In this document: positions 26,324-35,797 of the stretch, in pieces
How the letters are laid out: the number at the start of each line of letters is the position of its first letter
Position numbering within the stretch: the first letter of the stretch is position 1
From: Acidobacteriota bacterium
Lineage (GTDB): Bacteria > Acidobacteriota > Terriglobia > Bryobacterales > Bryobacteraceae
Length of the DNA stretch: 64,000 nucleotides
Reading direction: 5' to 3'
Assembly (NCBI GenBank): GCA_026394055.1
Contig: JAPKYZ010000085.1
Span: forward strand, 1-64,000
The notes under the pieces: model-generated
Databases searched by the model: none
Told to the model about the DNA's origin: nothing
What the model saw: the letters and a program-made list of their open reading frames with translations, nothing else
Position numbers and translations under genes: made by a program

Positions 26324-27607
26324 ATGCGTATCGCCCCTGATTTTGCCGCTCTCGCCACGTCCGTCCTGGGACTGGTTCTTGGTCTCACCACGCCGCTACT
26401 TGGCCAGCCCTCTGTCGCCGCCGTCGCTCAGCGGCCGGATGTGCAGCGGGCTTTCGCGCACGTGGACACGACGCGTGAGGCGCTGTGGGCGGAATGGATC
26501 AAGGTCACCGAAATCTCCTCGCCTTCGCGGCAGGAACAGGCGCGCATCGCCTACATGAAAAAGGCGATGGCCGAGATTGGCCTTACCGGCATCGAGACCG
26601 ATGAAATGGGCAACACCTGGGGCACCTGGAAAGGCTCCGGCGGCGGCCCGGAGGTGGTGTTTGCGGCGCACATGGATACGGTGTTCCCCATGGACACCAA
26701 GATCAAAGTGCGTGAAGACAACAACACCTTCTACGCGCCCGGCATTGGTGACGACACAGGCAACCTGATCGCCACCCTGCGTGCGATTGACGCCATGAAG
26801 AAGTCCGGCATTTCGCCCAAGGGCGACATCGTCTTTCTGGCCACGGTGCAGGAAGAGGTAGGCCTGCGAGGTGCGAATTTCTGGCTGAACCGGCGGGCTC
26901 GCAAGCCGGATCTGTTTCTGGCGGTGGATGGCGGCTTGGGGCAGGTAGCTTACGGCGCGCTGCGCATTGAGCAGTACCGGATGATCTTCGAGGGTGCGTC
27001 GATGCACACGCTGGCCAGCCGGGGAAAGCCGAATTCCGCTCGAGCGGCGGCGCGGGCCATCGTCCGCATCGGCGAGATGAAGCTGCCCGATCCGGAGCCC
27101 GGCACCCGGAACAATCTCCCGGTCGTCAACATCGGCATGATGGGCGGCGGAACGGTCGTCAATGCCGTGCCGGCCAGCGTCTTTTTCACCACTGATATCC
27201 GGGCGCTCGATACGCCCACCGAAACCAAACTGGTGGCGGAAGTGAAGGCGATTGCCGAACAGGCCGCTCGCGAAGAGGGCGTGCAATTCAAGATGGAGCC
27301 GATGACGGAAATCATCGACTATTCGCAAGCCAAACCGAAATCAGAACGGCTGAATCATCCGCTGACGCAAACCGCCTTAGCCGCGGCGGACCATCTGAAA
27401 TTGGCCGTCGTCGATCGCGCGCAAGCGATGGATTCGGGCGCCGCAGACCACAATGTCGGCGTGGCCTTGGGCATCCCCGCCATCGGCATCGGCGCGACGC
27501 GCGGACGTGGGGGCCACTCGCTCGAAGAGAGCGCCGACAAGATGGCAATTATTCCGGGCACCAAATATCTGATCCTGCTGGCCTCGCTGCTGGCGGGCGT
27601 CAACTAG
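26324..27607 (+). CDS. M20/M25/M40 family metallopeptidase (peptidase T-like)
   Basis: 427 residues from ATG 26324. An N-terminal hydrophobic segment (LATSVLGLVLGLTTPLLGQP) looks like a signal peptide, so it may be periplasmic. Metal-site motifs are VVFAAHMDTVFPMD, GIGDDTGNLIATLRAID and FLATVQEEVGLRGANF. A dimerisation domain lies between about 210 and 330, and the last ligand is in GIGATRGRGGHSLEE. It is a dizinc exopeptidase or amidohydrolase; the substrate cannot be told. The gene ends at a REP-like element. Confidence 0.88.
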   Translation: MRIAPDFAALATSVLGLVLGLTTPLLGQPSVAAVAQRPDVQRAFAHVDTTREALWAEWIKVTEISSPSRQEQARIAYMKKAMAEIGLTGIETDEMGNTWGTWKGSGGGPEVVFAAHMDTVFPMDTKIKVREDNNTFYAPGIGDDTGNLIATLRAIDAMKKSGISPKGDIVFLATVQEEVGLRGANFWLNRRARKPDLFLAVDGGLGQVAYGALRIEQYRMIFEGASMHTLASRGKPNSARAAARAIVRIGEMKLPDPEPGTRNNLPVVNIGMMGGGTVVNAVPASVFFTTDIRALDTPTETKLVAEVKAIAEQAAREEGVQFKMEPMTEIIDYSQAKPKSERLNHPLTQTALAAADHLKLAVVDRAQAMDSGAADHNVGVALGIPAIGIGATRGRGGHSLEESADKMAIIPGTKYLILLASLLAGVN

Positions 27608-27624
27608 CGGCGAAACCCGTTCTC

Positions 27625-27691
27625 AGCCCCATGCGTGAGCTTGGGGCTTGTGCGGGTTAAAGGAAGAAGCCCCAAGCTGACGCATGGGGCT
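27625..27691. repeat. REP-like inverted doublet, copy 2
   Basis: Arms 27625-27649 and 27667-27691 are inverted repeats with 24 of 25 matches. The arm sequence is the same as in copies 1 and 3. It fills the gap between the convergent M20 peptidase and lptD genes, starting 17 bases after one stop and ending 5 bases before the other. Confidence 0.88.
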
Positions 27692-27696
27692 GAGAT

Positions 27697-30063
27697 CTAG
27701 AAGTAGCGCTCTTGGCGCCGCAGTGTGCCAAAGCTGCCGATGTTGGCGATGGAGAGCGCGAAGCGGAACTGGTTTTCGTTACGGGTACCGAAGCTGAAGC
27801 GGCGGTATTGCACGGAGAAGCCGCAACAATCGGTGTTGTAGGTCACCTGCGTGTTGGCAAATTGCATAATGCCCTGGCGGTAATCGTAGATGGCGGAGAA
27901 GCCCGTGTTCCAGCCCCGGCGGTTCTCTTTGCCGAACCCGACCAAGCCTCGGAACTGGTTGGCGGGGGGTGAGAGGAACGTGTCGGTCTTTACCTGGTTG
28001 TGACCCATGGAGACGAAGAAGTTATCCAGGCGCCCGTCCGCGGTAAAGCCGGAATTGATGACGCGGCCTTGCAGCGGATCATAATCGGCCCGCCACTCAA
28101 TGCCCACCCCCGGCACCGGCTCCGCGCGAATCGCAGACACGATCGGCGAGTAGTGCCGGGGCTGGCCGAGGAAACTGAAGGCCGACAGGGACGAGGTGGA
28201 TTCAATCACGTTGCGCTGCCCCGGCGTCACCGCCCCGCCAAAGGTGGGATCCAGGTAGCGGCGATGCCACACCTGCCAGGAAAGCAACTCGCGCGTGGCG
28301 TCACCTTTCTTCGAATAGAGGCGATTGGTGAGGGAGAGCTCCACTTCATTGGTGTTGCTGAGCAGCTCCGTTTCGTCAAAGCGGATGGTGCGTTTAAAGT
28401 CCGAGACTCCGGTGACAAAGCGGTGGCTGGCGCGCGGCTCAATCACGTGCTTCACCTTGTCGCCCAGCCAGCCATGCGTGCGGTAGATGCGGGCCAGCGG
28501 CGGCAGGATGATCTCAAAGCCCGTCTCAAAGGCCGACCGGACCACTTGATCGCCCACCGGGTCGAGCGGCCGGGCAGTGGCCAGGCTGGAGCCCCACACC
28601 GTCTCCCGGATGGAGGCGCTGGGCACAATCGTCACCGGCCCCAGCCGCAAGGACGTCATCACGCGCGGCGCCACGTCAAAGCGTTCGACGAACTGCCGCG
28701 TCTGGAAGATCGGCTGGCTGCGGCGCACGGCCGCGGCACTGCTTTCAAACGAGACCCAGATGGGCAAGCTCTTGCTGATCTTGCGGTCGGCCGAGAGAAA
28801 CTCCACCTGCGGCGCCTTGCGGATAGAGATCTTGTCGTTCTCGAGCAGGCTTTGGAAGTTGTCGACGCTTTGGAAGATGGCGTTGATGCCGTAGCCATTC
28901 CAGTGCTTGGAGATCACCGCCGCGGATGCGACTTCAGAAAAGACAGCTTCGTTGAAGGTTTCGGTAAAGGCTTGGCGGAAGCGGAAGGAGCTGAGGTAGT
29001 TGTACTGCGCCACGCCCGTCCAGCCGCGGCCCAGGTCGATCTTGCCGATAAAGTTCACTGACACGCCGCCTTCCTTGACGCCGCGGGTGCCATCATCCAG
29101 CAGGCGGCCTTTGTCGTTGACGCCATAGACCAGCAGGTTGAAGTCGGATTTCTGGGTGGGCTTGCCGCGGAAATCGGCCAAGTGGGCAAAGCCGCGCTGG
29201 GTGAAGTATTGCGACCGGTAGGTGAGATCGTAGCTGCGGCTCATGGCCCAGTAGTAGCCCAAGCCCACCATCAAGCCGCGGCGGGAGCTGTTGCCCAAAT
29301 TGGGCATCAGGAAGCCACTGCGCCGGGGCAGCTTTTCAAGCGACTTGTAGAAGTACGGCGTAAAGAACAGCGGCACGCCCTTCAAGCGAAACAGCGAGTT
29401 TCTGGTGATCACCCGCTGGCCCGGAATGATGTCGAACCGGGGTCCATGCAAACGCCACCAGGGCTTGGGCAGCTTGCAGGAGGTGACAAAGCCGTTGTAG
29501 AGGATGTAGCGGGTCTCGATGCGCTCCGCCCATTTGCCTTCGAACTGGAATGGGTTGTCAGACGTCATGACGCCGGGCCGGGCCTGGATGGTGGCCGGAA
29601 TGGTGCCGGAGACCTCGTAGAACTTGCCGGTCTCGGACTTCACGTCATAGACGGCGCGCGCACAGCGCAGCACTTCACCGCCGTTGAAGTTGCGATAGCG
29701 GACGTTGCCGCGCGCCTCGGCGTCGCCGGTTTCCTCGTTGTAGTCGATCTCATCGGCCTGCAGCAGACCTTCAGCGGTCTCCACTTCCGCCGACCCGCGC
29801 AGGTGGTAGATTTTGCCCTCCACCTCGGACCGTTGATACCGGACCAGCACCTCGTCCGGCGCGGGCGCATTGGGCCGGATTACCTTTACCCTTTTGTTTG
29901 GTTGAGGATCGGTTGGGTTGGCCGTGGGCCGCGGGACACCCAGGATGCCCGGGCCTAGTTGCCCAAACGCCAAGTGGCCTGTTAACAATAGGGTAGACAG
30001 GGCAAGTTGAACTAGCCGGTGAGAAAAAAGCCCGTGACAATCTGTGCTGGGTATGTTAAGCAC
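27697..30063 (-). CDS. lptD: LPS-assembly protein LptD
   Basis: 788 residues from a GTG. Leader LVQLALSTLLLTGHLAFGQ. The periplasmic OstA/LptA-like beta-jellyroll follows at about 50-170 (EGKIYHLRGSAEVETAEGLL, DAEARGNVRYRNFNGGEVL). The LptD barrel includes IPGQRVITRNSLFRLKGVPL and the family-typical FFTPYFYKSLE. It inserts lipopolysaccharide into the outer leaflet with LptE. Together with waaA-lpxK at 42.7 kb it shows a Gram-negative, LPS-bearing cell. Confidence 0.9.
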   Translation of the reverse strand: MLNIPSTDCHGLFSHRLVQLALSTLLLTGHLAFGQLGPGILGVPRPTANPTDPQPNKRVKVIRPNAPAPDEVLVRYQRSEVEGKIYHLRGSAEVETAEGLLQADEIDYNEETGDAEARGNVRYRNFNGGEVLRCARAVYDVKSETGKFYEVSGTIPATIQARPGVMTSDNPFQFEGKWAERIETRYILYNGFVTSCKLPKPWWRLHGPRFDIIPGQRVITRNSLFRLKGVPLFFTPYFYKSLEKLPRRSGFLMPNLGNSSRRGLMVGLGYYWAMSRSYDLTYRSQYFTQRGFAHLADFRGKPTQKSDFNLLVYGVNDKGRLLDDGTRGVKEGGVSVNFIGKIDLGRGWTGVAQYNYLSSFRFRQAFTETFNEAVFSEVASAAVISKHWNGYGINAIFQSVDNFQSLLENDKISIRKAPQVEFLSADRKISKSLPIWVSFESSAAAVRRSQPIFQTRQFVERFDVAPRVMTSLRLGPVTIVPSASIRETVWGSSLATARPLDPVGDQVVRSAFETGFEIILPPLARIYRTHGWLGDKVKHVIEPRASHRFVTGVSDFKRTIRFDETELLSNTNEVELSLTNRLYSKKGDATRELLSWQVWHRRYLDPTFGGAVTPGQRNVIESTSSLSAFSFLGQPRHYSPIVSAIRAEPVPGVGIEWRADYDPLQGRVINSGFTADGRLDNFFVSMGHNQVKTDTFLSPPANQFRGLVGFGKENRRGWNTGFSAIYDYRQGIMQFANTQVTYNTDCCGFSVQYRRFSFGTRNENQFRFALSIANIGSFGTLRRQERYF

Positions 30064-30188
30064 TGGGTATACTAAGGCAAAGAGCTAAGGCTTTCGAGTC
30101 AGGCTGGAGGCGGAACCCCAACTTTGAACGCTAGCACGAGGACTACCCTGGAGCAACTTGAGGTAGCGGCCGAATAAGAACACAGACG

Positions 30189-31076
30189 ATGACCTGCCGC
30201 TATTGCCAGGCACAGAACGATTCGGAGGAGAGCCGCTGCGGACGCTGCGGGCGCCGCCTTGACGTGTCCATTTTCCGGCCACTGGAATCCGTCGTCCGGC
30301 CCGCTGCCGATGCGGCTCCTCGAACCGCGGCGGCCGTGGCGGTGAAAATGGCGCGAGTGGCGCAGCCGTTGCCGCCCCCCCAGGTGTCGCTGTTTCCGTC
30401 CGGGATGCCCAAGGCGCGCGTGGTGCCGATTACGGGCCGCCCGGCGGGCGCGGAGTCACCGTCCGAGGTGCCCGCAGCCAAAGTAGCCCGGCCCGCCAAG
30501 AAGATCAGCACCGTCTCGCCGTCGGCGCAGCAACCGCTCGCATTTTCGACGCCCGGTTCGTTTCCCCAGGCCGGTGAGTTCGCCAAAACAGCCGGCCCCA
30601 GCACGCGCCCGGCACCCACCCCGGAATCGGAGATCTTTACGCAGGCACCGGTGGCCGCGGCGGCCCACCGCTCTCTCGCCATGCTGGTGGATGCGGGCTT
30701 GGTGGCCGCGGGTGTCGGCGTGATGCTGGGCCTGTTCATCTATGGCGTCGATCAACCGATGGCGATGGACCGGATGACGGCGATCATGACCGTGGGCCTC
30801 ACCGTGATTGCGGCCGTGCTCTATCAAAGCCTGCTGGTGATCGGGAACCGCGATTCGGTGGGGCTGCGCTTTGCGCGCCTCCGGTTGATTGATTTTGATG
30901 GCCGCTCGCCATGCCGCAAGAAGAGACTGGCCCGGATGGCCGCCAGTTGGTTGAGCTTCGCGCCCGCCACGCTGGGCATTGTCTGGGCGCTGCTTGATGA
31001 GGAACACCTCACCTGGCACGACCACATCTCAAAGGTCTTCCCCACGCCGATCGACATCCCGCGCACCGGCCGCTAG
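30189..31076 (+). CDS. RDD family membrane protein with N-terminal zinc ribbon
   Basis: 295 residues. The first 25 form a zinc ribbon with two CxxC pairs (CRYCQAQ ... CGRCGRR). A long Pro/Ala-rich, probably disordered linker runs to about 155. The RDD domain follows: AHRSLAMLVDAGLVAAGVGV, a second helix, VGLRFARLRLIDFDGRSP and a last segment with TWHDHISKVF. Function of RDD proteins is poorly known; some act in ion exchange. It is divergent from lptD and nearly touches hpnD (convergent, two bases). Confidence 0.82.
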   Translation: MTCRYCQAQNDSEESRCGRCGRRLDVSIFRPLESVVRPAADAAPRTAAAVAVKMARVAQPLPPPQVSLFPSGMPKARVVPITGRPAGAESPSEVPAAKVARPAKKISTVSPSAQQPLAFSTPGSFPQAGEFAKTAGPSTRPAPTPESEIFTQAPVAAAAHRSLAMLVDAGLVAAGVGVMLGLFIYGVDQPMAMDRMTAIMTVGLTVIAAVLYQSLLVIGNRDSVGLRFARLRLIDFDGRSPCRKKRLARMAASWLSFAPATLGIVWALLDEEHLTWHDHISKVFPTPIDIPRTGR

Positions 31077-31078
31077 AC

Positions 31079-31945
31079 CTACGCGCGCATCCAGCTGCTC
31101 AACAGGGATTTCACCATCACCCATGTCTTTTCGGCGCCGCTTAGCCGGATGCGCTGGCTCAGCACGTCGTAGTCCTTCTGGGCAATGCGCTGGAGCAACG
31201 TCGAGTAGATCTCCATCAGCGCTTGCAGCGACGCGCGGCTAGTGGGGTGGATCATGCCCAGCAGCGGCCAGGCTTCGTCAAAATAGGCCCGGGCGCGGGT
31301 GCCTTCCATGCGCAACAGCTCGCGGAAGGCGGGTGAATCCTCGATCGTGGCCACGCCGAACTGCTCGAGGTCCTGTTGCGGCAGGTAGACCCGGCTGCGT
31401 TCGAAATCTTCCTGGACGTCGCGCAGGATGTTGGTGAGCTGGAAGGCGATGCCGCACTTCTCGGCCAGCAGCGGCGCGCGCGGATCGGTGAAGCCAAAGA
31501 TGTGGATGACGCTGATGCCGACGACGCTGGCCACTTGATAGCAGTAGCGGTAGAGCTCGTCAAAAGTGGCGATGCGGCGCGGCTCCAGATCGCTGACCAT
31601 GCCATCGATCATGTCTTCAAACACGTGATGGGGAATGGCAAACCGCTGCGCCGCGTCCGCAAAGGCGGGCCACAGCGGATGACCGGGCACCTCGCCCGCT
31701 AAAGCGGCGTGCGTATCGTGCCGCCATTGGGCCAGCGCTGCGCGCTTCTGGTCCGCGGTGCGGCCGGGGTCGTCGGCCAGGTCATCCGAGAGCCGGAAGA
31801 ACGTGTAGACGGCGCAGATCGCCCGGTGCTTATCGGGAGGCAGCAGGCGGAAGGCGTAGTAGAAATTACGCGCCTCACGCCGCGCTTCGTCCGCGCACCA
31901 GCGGTAGGAATCGGCCACGGTCAGGGGTGTTGCGGCGTTGGCCAT
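31079..31945 (-). CDS. hpnD: Presqualene diphosphate synthase HpnD
   Basis: 288 residues from ATG 31945, 11 bases after hpnC. An upstream GTG would overlap hpnC. Both Asp-rich motifs of the squalene/phytoene synthase fold are present: FRLSDDLADDPG and LTNILRDVQEDFERSRVYLP. In the HpnCDE route, HpnD condenses two farnesyl diphosphates to presqualene diphosphate. Assignment as HpnD rather than phytoene synthase rests on the sequence type and the adjacent hpnC and shc. HpnE is not seen in the window. Confidence 0.88.
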   Translation of the reverse strand: MANAATPLTVADSYRWCADEARREARNFYYAFRLLPPDKHRAICAVYTFFRLSDDLADDPGRTADQKRAALAQWRHDTHAALAGEVPGHPLWPAFADAAQRFAIPHHVFEDMIDGMVSDLEPRRIATFDELYRYCYQVASVVGISVIHIFGFTDPRAPLLAEKCGIAFQLTNILRDVQEDFERSRVYLPQQDLEQFGVATIEDSPAFRELLRMEGTRARAYFDEAWPLLGMIHPTSRASLQALMEIYSTLLQRIAQKDYDVLSQRIRLSGAEKTWVMVKSLLSSWMRA

Positions 31946-31956
31946 GGCAGTCCGGA

Positions 31957-32895
31957 TCACCCCGAGGCGGCGCGCGAAAGGGCCCACCCCGCCAGCCCTT
32001 GCAGCAACAGCATCACGCGCTCCAGTTTGGAGATGCGGGGGCGGGCCTTGAGGACGTCATAGCCCTGGCTTTCGATCTTGCTCAAAATCGCCAGTCCGCC
32101 GCGGGTGAACAGCTCAATGTCGAGCGCCAGGCGCGGGTTCAGCGTTCGGGCCAGCGGCGCGCCTTCGGCAAAGCAGAGCCGGGCATGATCTACAGCCTCA
32201 CGCATGGCGGCCTGGAAGGCTCCAGAAAAGCGCCGGGCGGCCAGGTCAGCCTCAGGTACCCCGTGGCGCGCCAGCAGGTCCTGGGGCAGATACACGCGAT
32301 CTTTCGCCCAGTCCACCGTCACGTCCTGCCAGAAGTTGGCTAACTGGAGCCCGGTGCAGGTGGCATCGGACTGGCGGAAGCGTTCCGCATCGCGATAGCC
32401 GCACAGCAGCAGCACCAGACGGCCCACCGGATTGGCGGACCGGCGGCAATAGTCATGCAGTTCCGCCCAGTTGGCGTAGCGGGTCTTCACCTGGTCCTGC
32501 TCAAAGGCCTGGATCAGGTCGTCGAACGGCTCAACCGGCAAATCGCGGCGGCGGGCGGTACCTTGAAGCGCCACAAACACGGGGTGCTGGACCTGGCCCG
32601 CGTACATGGCGTGGAGTTGCTGGCGCCACCAGGCGAGCAGGCGCAGGCTTTCCGCGCGGTCGCCCAATTCATCGCCCAGATCGTCGGCCCAGCGGCAGAA
32701 CGAATAGACGTTGTAGAAATCCTGGTGCAGCTCCGGCGGCAGCAGGAAGCTGACGACGTGGAAGTTCTCGTAATGGTGGGTGGCCAGCCAGCGCGTGTAG
32801 GCCTCCGCTTCAGCCAGCGTGTAGGTGCGTCTGAGCAGTTGCGGGTCCCGGACGAAGTCCTTGGGTTCGAGTTGCGGCGCGGGACCGGCGGACAC
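31957..32895 (-). CDS. hpnC: Hydroxysqualene synthase HpnC
   Basis: 312 residues. The start of the fold, EAYTRWLATHHYENFHVVSF, is characteristic of HpnC. The Asp motifs appear as FCRWADDLGDELGD and LANFWQDVTVDWAKDRVYLP. HpnC converts presqualene diphosphate to hydroxysqualene. It lies 7 bases after the alcohol dehydrogenase gene and 11 before hpnD, which fits one operon. Confidence 0.9.
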   Translation of the reverse strand: MSAGPAPQLEPKDFVRDPQLLRRTYTLAEAEAYTRWLATHHYENFHVVSFLLPPELHQDFYNVYSFCRWADDLGDELGDRAESLRLLAWWRQQLHAMYAGQVQHPVFVALQGTARRRDLPVEPFDDLIQAFEQDQVKTRYANWAELHDYCRRSANPVGRLVLLLCGYRDAERFRQSDATCTGLQLANFWQDVTVDWAKDRVYLPQDLLARHGVPEADLAARRFSGAFQAAMREAVDHARLCFAEGAPLARTLNPRLALDIELFTRGGLAILSKIESQGYDVLKARPRISKLERVMLLLQGLAGWALSRAASG

Positions 32896-32902
32896 TTGGA
32901 CT

Positions 32903-33958
32903 TTACGGAATGATGGCCGTCTTCAAGTGGCCGTTGTGCGACATCAAGTGTTTGAACACATCGAGCAACTTCGAAAGCGGCTCTTCGCGATTCACAAACT
33001 GACGCGCCGTCACATGGCCGGCGGAGATCATATCCAGAGCAGACTGGATGTGCTTGGGCGTGTGATGGAAACTCGCCTTCAGCGTGATCTCGGAATAGTG
33101 CAGGTGTTGCGTATCGATCGGCACCGTGGTGTCGGACGGGCAGCCGCCGAAGAAATTGACGGTGCCGCCGCGGCGGACCATCTGGACGGCCTCCTGCCAG
33201 GTCTGCGGCGAACCCACGGCTTCAATGGCCACGTCGGCGCCATGATCCTTGGTGACATCGCGAACCGCGGTGACCAGGCTCAATGAATCATCGGCCGTCA
33301 GCAGCACTTGGGCGCCCAGGGCACCCGCGCGCTCCAGCTGAGTGGGCCGGCGGCCGATGGCGATCACCCGCGCGCCACGGAGGGCAGCCACGCGGACGAA
33401 CATCAGGCCGATGGGCCCCAGGCCGATCACCACCACATTGTCGCCCGGATGAATTCCGGTTTCTTCCACACCCCGCAGCACGCAGGCCAGCGGTTCAGCC
33501 AGCGCGGCGTCTTGATAGCTGACATGGGCGGGCAGCTCGTAGGTGTTGCGCTCCACAATGCGGGCCGGAATACGGATGTATTCGGCGTAGGCACCGTTGT
33601 TGAACAGCAGGTCTTCGCAAAGGTTCTCGACACCCTTGGAACAGTAGAAGCAGTGGCCGCAGGGCGCCGAGTTGGCCGCCATGATGCGCTGTCCCGTCTG
33701 GAATCGGGTGACCTGATCGCCAGTCGCCACCACGTCGCCCGCCAGCTCATGCCCAAAAAGGGCGGGAGGAACGATCATCCGGGCATGGTAGCCACGGCGG
33801 AACACCTTCACATCGGTGCCGCAGGTGAGAGCCGCCTTTACCCGGACCAGAAGGTCCCCTGGGCCGACTTGCGGAACGGCGACCGGTTCGACTTTTACTT
33901 GCTCTTTGCCGTAAAGAACGGCGGCGAGCATCTTGTTGGTGCTAAGTGAGATGTCCAC
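32903..33958 (-). CDS. Zinc-dependent alcohol dehydrogenase (MDR), second of a pair
   Basis: 351 residues from a GTG whose G is shared with the upstream TAG stop. AAAGGGG precedes it as ribosome site, so this is favoured over the ATG nine codons on. Catalytic zinc ligands are in LTCGTDVKVFRRG and LFGHELAGDVV. The structural zinc Cys cluster is APCGHCFYCSKGVENLC. The NAD site is VVIGLGPIGLMFVRVAALRG. It oxidises or reduces an alcohol, and its place inside the hopanoid operon suggests a polyprenoid or side-chain substrate; this is inference. Confidence 0.88.
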   Translation of the reverse strand: MDISLSTNKMLAAVLYGKEQVKVEPVAVPQVGPGDLLVRVKAALTCGTDVKVFRRGYHARMIVPPALFGHELAGDVVATGDQVTRFQTGQRIMAANSAPCGHCFYCSKGVENLCEDLLFNNGAYAEYIRIPARIVERNTYELPAHVSYQDAALAEPLACVLRGVEETGIHPGDNVVVIGLGPIGLMFVRVAALRGARVIAIGRRPTQLERAGALGAQVLLTADDSLSLVTAVRDVTKDHGADVAIEAVGSPQTWQEAVQMVRRGGTVNFFGGCPSDTTVPIDTQHLHYSEITLKASFHHTPKHIQSALDMISAGHVTARQFVNREEPLSKLLDVFKHLMSHNGHLKTAIIP

Positions 33959-35013
33959 TACAAGCCCCTTTGAGGCTGTACTACGATTTTCAATGATTCC
34001 CCAGCCGGATGCAACGCGAGATCGAAACCATCCGCGATCCTTTCAAGCGGCAGGCAGTGCGAGATCAATTCCGCCACCGGTAATTCGCCGCTGAAAACAA
34101 GGTCCGCTGACTCCTTTTGCAGATCGATGGACGCGGAATAGCATCCATACAACAATCTCTCATCTTTGCAGATGTCTGCTCCCGACAAATCGATTCTTTC
34201 CTGATCAGAAGTTTGTGCAAACAGCAGGATTTGTGCCCCGGGACGCGATGCCCGGACCGCCTGTTCCACCAAACCCGGCGCCGAAGTGGCCAAAATCACC
34301 AAATCAGCCCCGCGCCCTTCGCTCATCTGCTTGGCCAACGCCGGAACGTCTCCGGTCCGCGGATTGACGGCAAGTTCGGCCCCGAACCGGCGCGACAGCT
34401 CCAACCGGTGCGGCATGGTGTCGGTGGCCAGAATGCGGCACCCGATACGGCGGATCAGCATGGTGAAGATCAGGCCAATTGGTCCCTGCCCCAAAATCGC
34501 CACCGTGTCGGTGGGCTTGGGCTGGGCCTGATGGACCGCCTTGACGCACGTGTTCACCGGCTCCACAAAAGAGGCCTGCTCAAACGAGACGCCGTCCGGG
34601 ATCTTTTCAACGCCGCGCTCCACAATCCAATCCATGACGCGGACGTACTGCGCAAAGCCACCGCCGGCCGCTTCAAAACCAGCGGTAACGCCGACGCGCT
34701 TGTAGACCGCGCACTGGGCGTAGAGCTTCCGTGCGCAGTAAAAACAGCTTCCACACGGGATGTGGTGGAAGGCGATCACCCGGTCGCCCGGAGAAAAACG
34801 GGTCACCCCGGCACCCACCTGGGCGACGACGCCCGCCGTCTCATGTCCATAGACGCGAGGGGGCGGCAGCAGATCGTACTCTACCTTTTTCAGATCGGTG
34901 TGGCAGATGCCGCAAGCTTCGACACGAATCAGAATCTCGCCTGGGCCGATTTCCGGCATCGCGATCGATTCGACTCGAACTTCACCTTGGCCACGGTAAA
35001 CAGCAGCTCGCAT
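33958..35013 (-). CDS. Zinc-dependent alcohol dehydrogenase (MDR), first of a pair
   Basis: 351 residues from ATG 35013 (MRAAVYRGQGEVRVESIAMP), the usual MDR beginning. A TTG at 35067 with a GGGAGAG site would add 18 residues and overlap hpnG. Zinc ligands: GICHTDLKK, RVYGHETAGVVAQ and the Cys cluster IPCGSCFYCARKLYAQC. NAD site: VAILGQGPIGLIFTMLIRRI. It shares order and motifs with the next gene but is clearly divergent, so this is an old tandem pair or two recruitments. Probably involved in hopanoid side-chain or related lipid chemistry (inference). Confidence 0.85.
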   Translation of the reverse strand: MRAAVYRGQGEVRVESIAMPEIGPGEILIRVEACGICHTDLKKVEYDLLPPPRVYGHETAGVVAQVGAGVTRFSPGDRVIAFHHIPCGSCFYCARKLYAQCAVYKRVGVTAGFEAAGGGFAQYVRVMDWIVERGVEKIPDGVSFEQASFVEPVNTCVKAVHQAQPKPTDTVAILGQGPIGLIFTMLIRRIGCRILATDTMPHRLELSRRFGAELAVNPRTGDVPALAKQMSEGRGADLVILATSAPGLVEQAVRASRPGAQILLFAQTSDQERIDLSGADICKDERLLYGCYSASIDLQKESADLVFSGELPVAELISHCLPLERIADGFDLALHPAGESLKIVVQPQRGL

Positions 35014-35047
35014 CAGCGCCAGCGGGGCGTTGGCGGCCTGTTCCGGC

Positions 35048-35761
35048 TCAGACTGGACAGTTGACAATGAACTCTCCCAAGTTCTCCGCACCCTGCCGGC
35101 TGCGGCCGTTTAGCCGCCACAATTCCGGCAATCCTTTCAAAGGCTTACGCACTGCGTCCCAAACAATATAGCTGGTCCGGAAGCGGCCGTCAGCGCCGCG
35201 GGCGCTGTTGAGATCGATCGCAAACCCTTCGCTGGCCAGATCGCTGACCGCTTTTACGCAGCCAAACGGAATCTGCGCGCGTTGCGCAACACGCGCAACT
35301 GCGGCGGCTTCCATCTCGACGACTGTCCCGAGGGCTCGCAACCGACGCTTTTCCGCAGGCGTCGAGGCCACATGATCTTGACTGACGACCACGATGGGCT
35401 TACCCCACTCCTTCCCGTCACCCCGCTTTACGGGCGATCCCCCGGCCGGGTATCTTTCCCCGCTAGATGCGTCGACCACTTCCGCCGCCGTGACCACGTC
35501 ACCAGCAGCCAGTGCGCCATCCAGCGCACCGCAAAGGCCCACGCTCCAGATCAGGTCCGGTTTGAACCGCTCTAAAGCCACTTCCGCTGCATTTCCCGCT
35601 AACTCCGATCCCGGACCGTCCGCAGCACAGACCAGCCGGTGTTTCCCCCATTGTCCCACGCGAACGAACTGGATGGGCATCCCCTCTTGAGGGGAGTGCA
35701 CAATCCGCCGTAGGACACCCGACAGCTCCCGCGCCTCGGCCGCCAGCAACAGGATTGTCAT
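35048..35761 (-). CDS. hpnG: HpnG-like nucleoside phosphorylase
   Basis: 237 residues of the purine nucleoside phosphorylase/MTA-SAH nucleosidase fold: WSVGLCGALDGALAAGDVVT and the purine site TVVEMEAAAVARVAQRAQIP, with VSDLASEGFAIDLN near the end. In hopanoid clusters HpnG removes adenine from adenosylhopane made by HpnH. No hpnH is visible here, so it lies elsewhere or the enzyme acts on another nucleoside. Assignment rests on fold plus neighbours hpnA and shc. Confidence 0.75.
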   Translation of the reverse strand: MTILLLAAEARELSGVLRRIVHSPQEGMPIQFVRVGQWGKHRLVCAADGPGSELAGNAAEVALERFKPDLIWSVGLCGALDGALAAGDVVTAAEVVDASSGERYPAGGSPVKRGDGKEWGKPIVVVSQDHVASTPAEKRRLRALGTVVEMEAAAVARVAQRAQIPFGCVKAVSDLASEGFAIDLNSARGADGRFRTSYIVWDAVRKPLKGLPELWRLNGRSRQGAENLGEFIVNCPV

Positions 35762-35797
35762 GCGTCAACCACACCGGCGCCAATAGAGAGTGGGTTT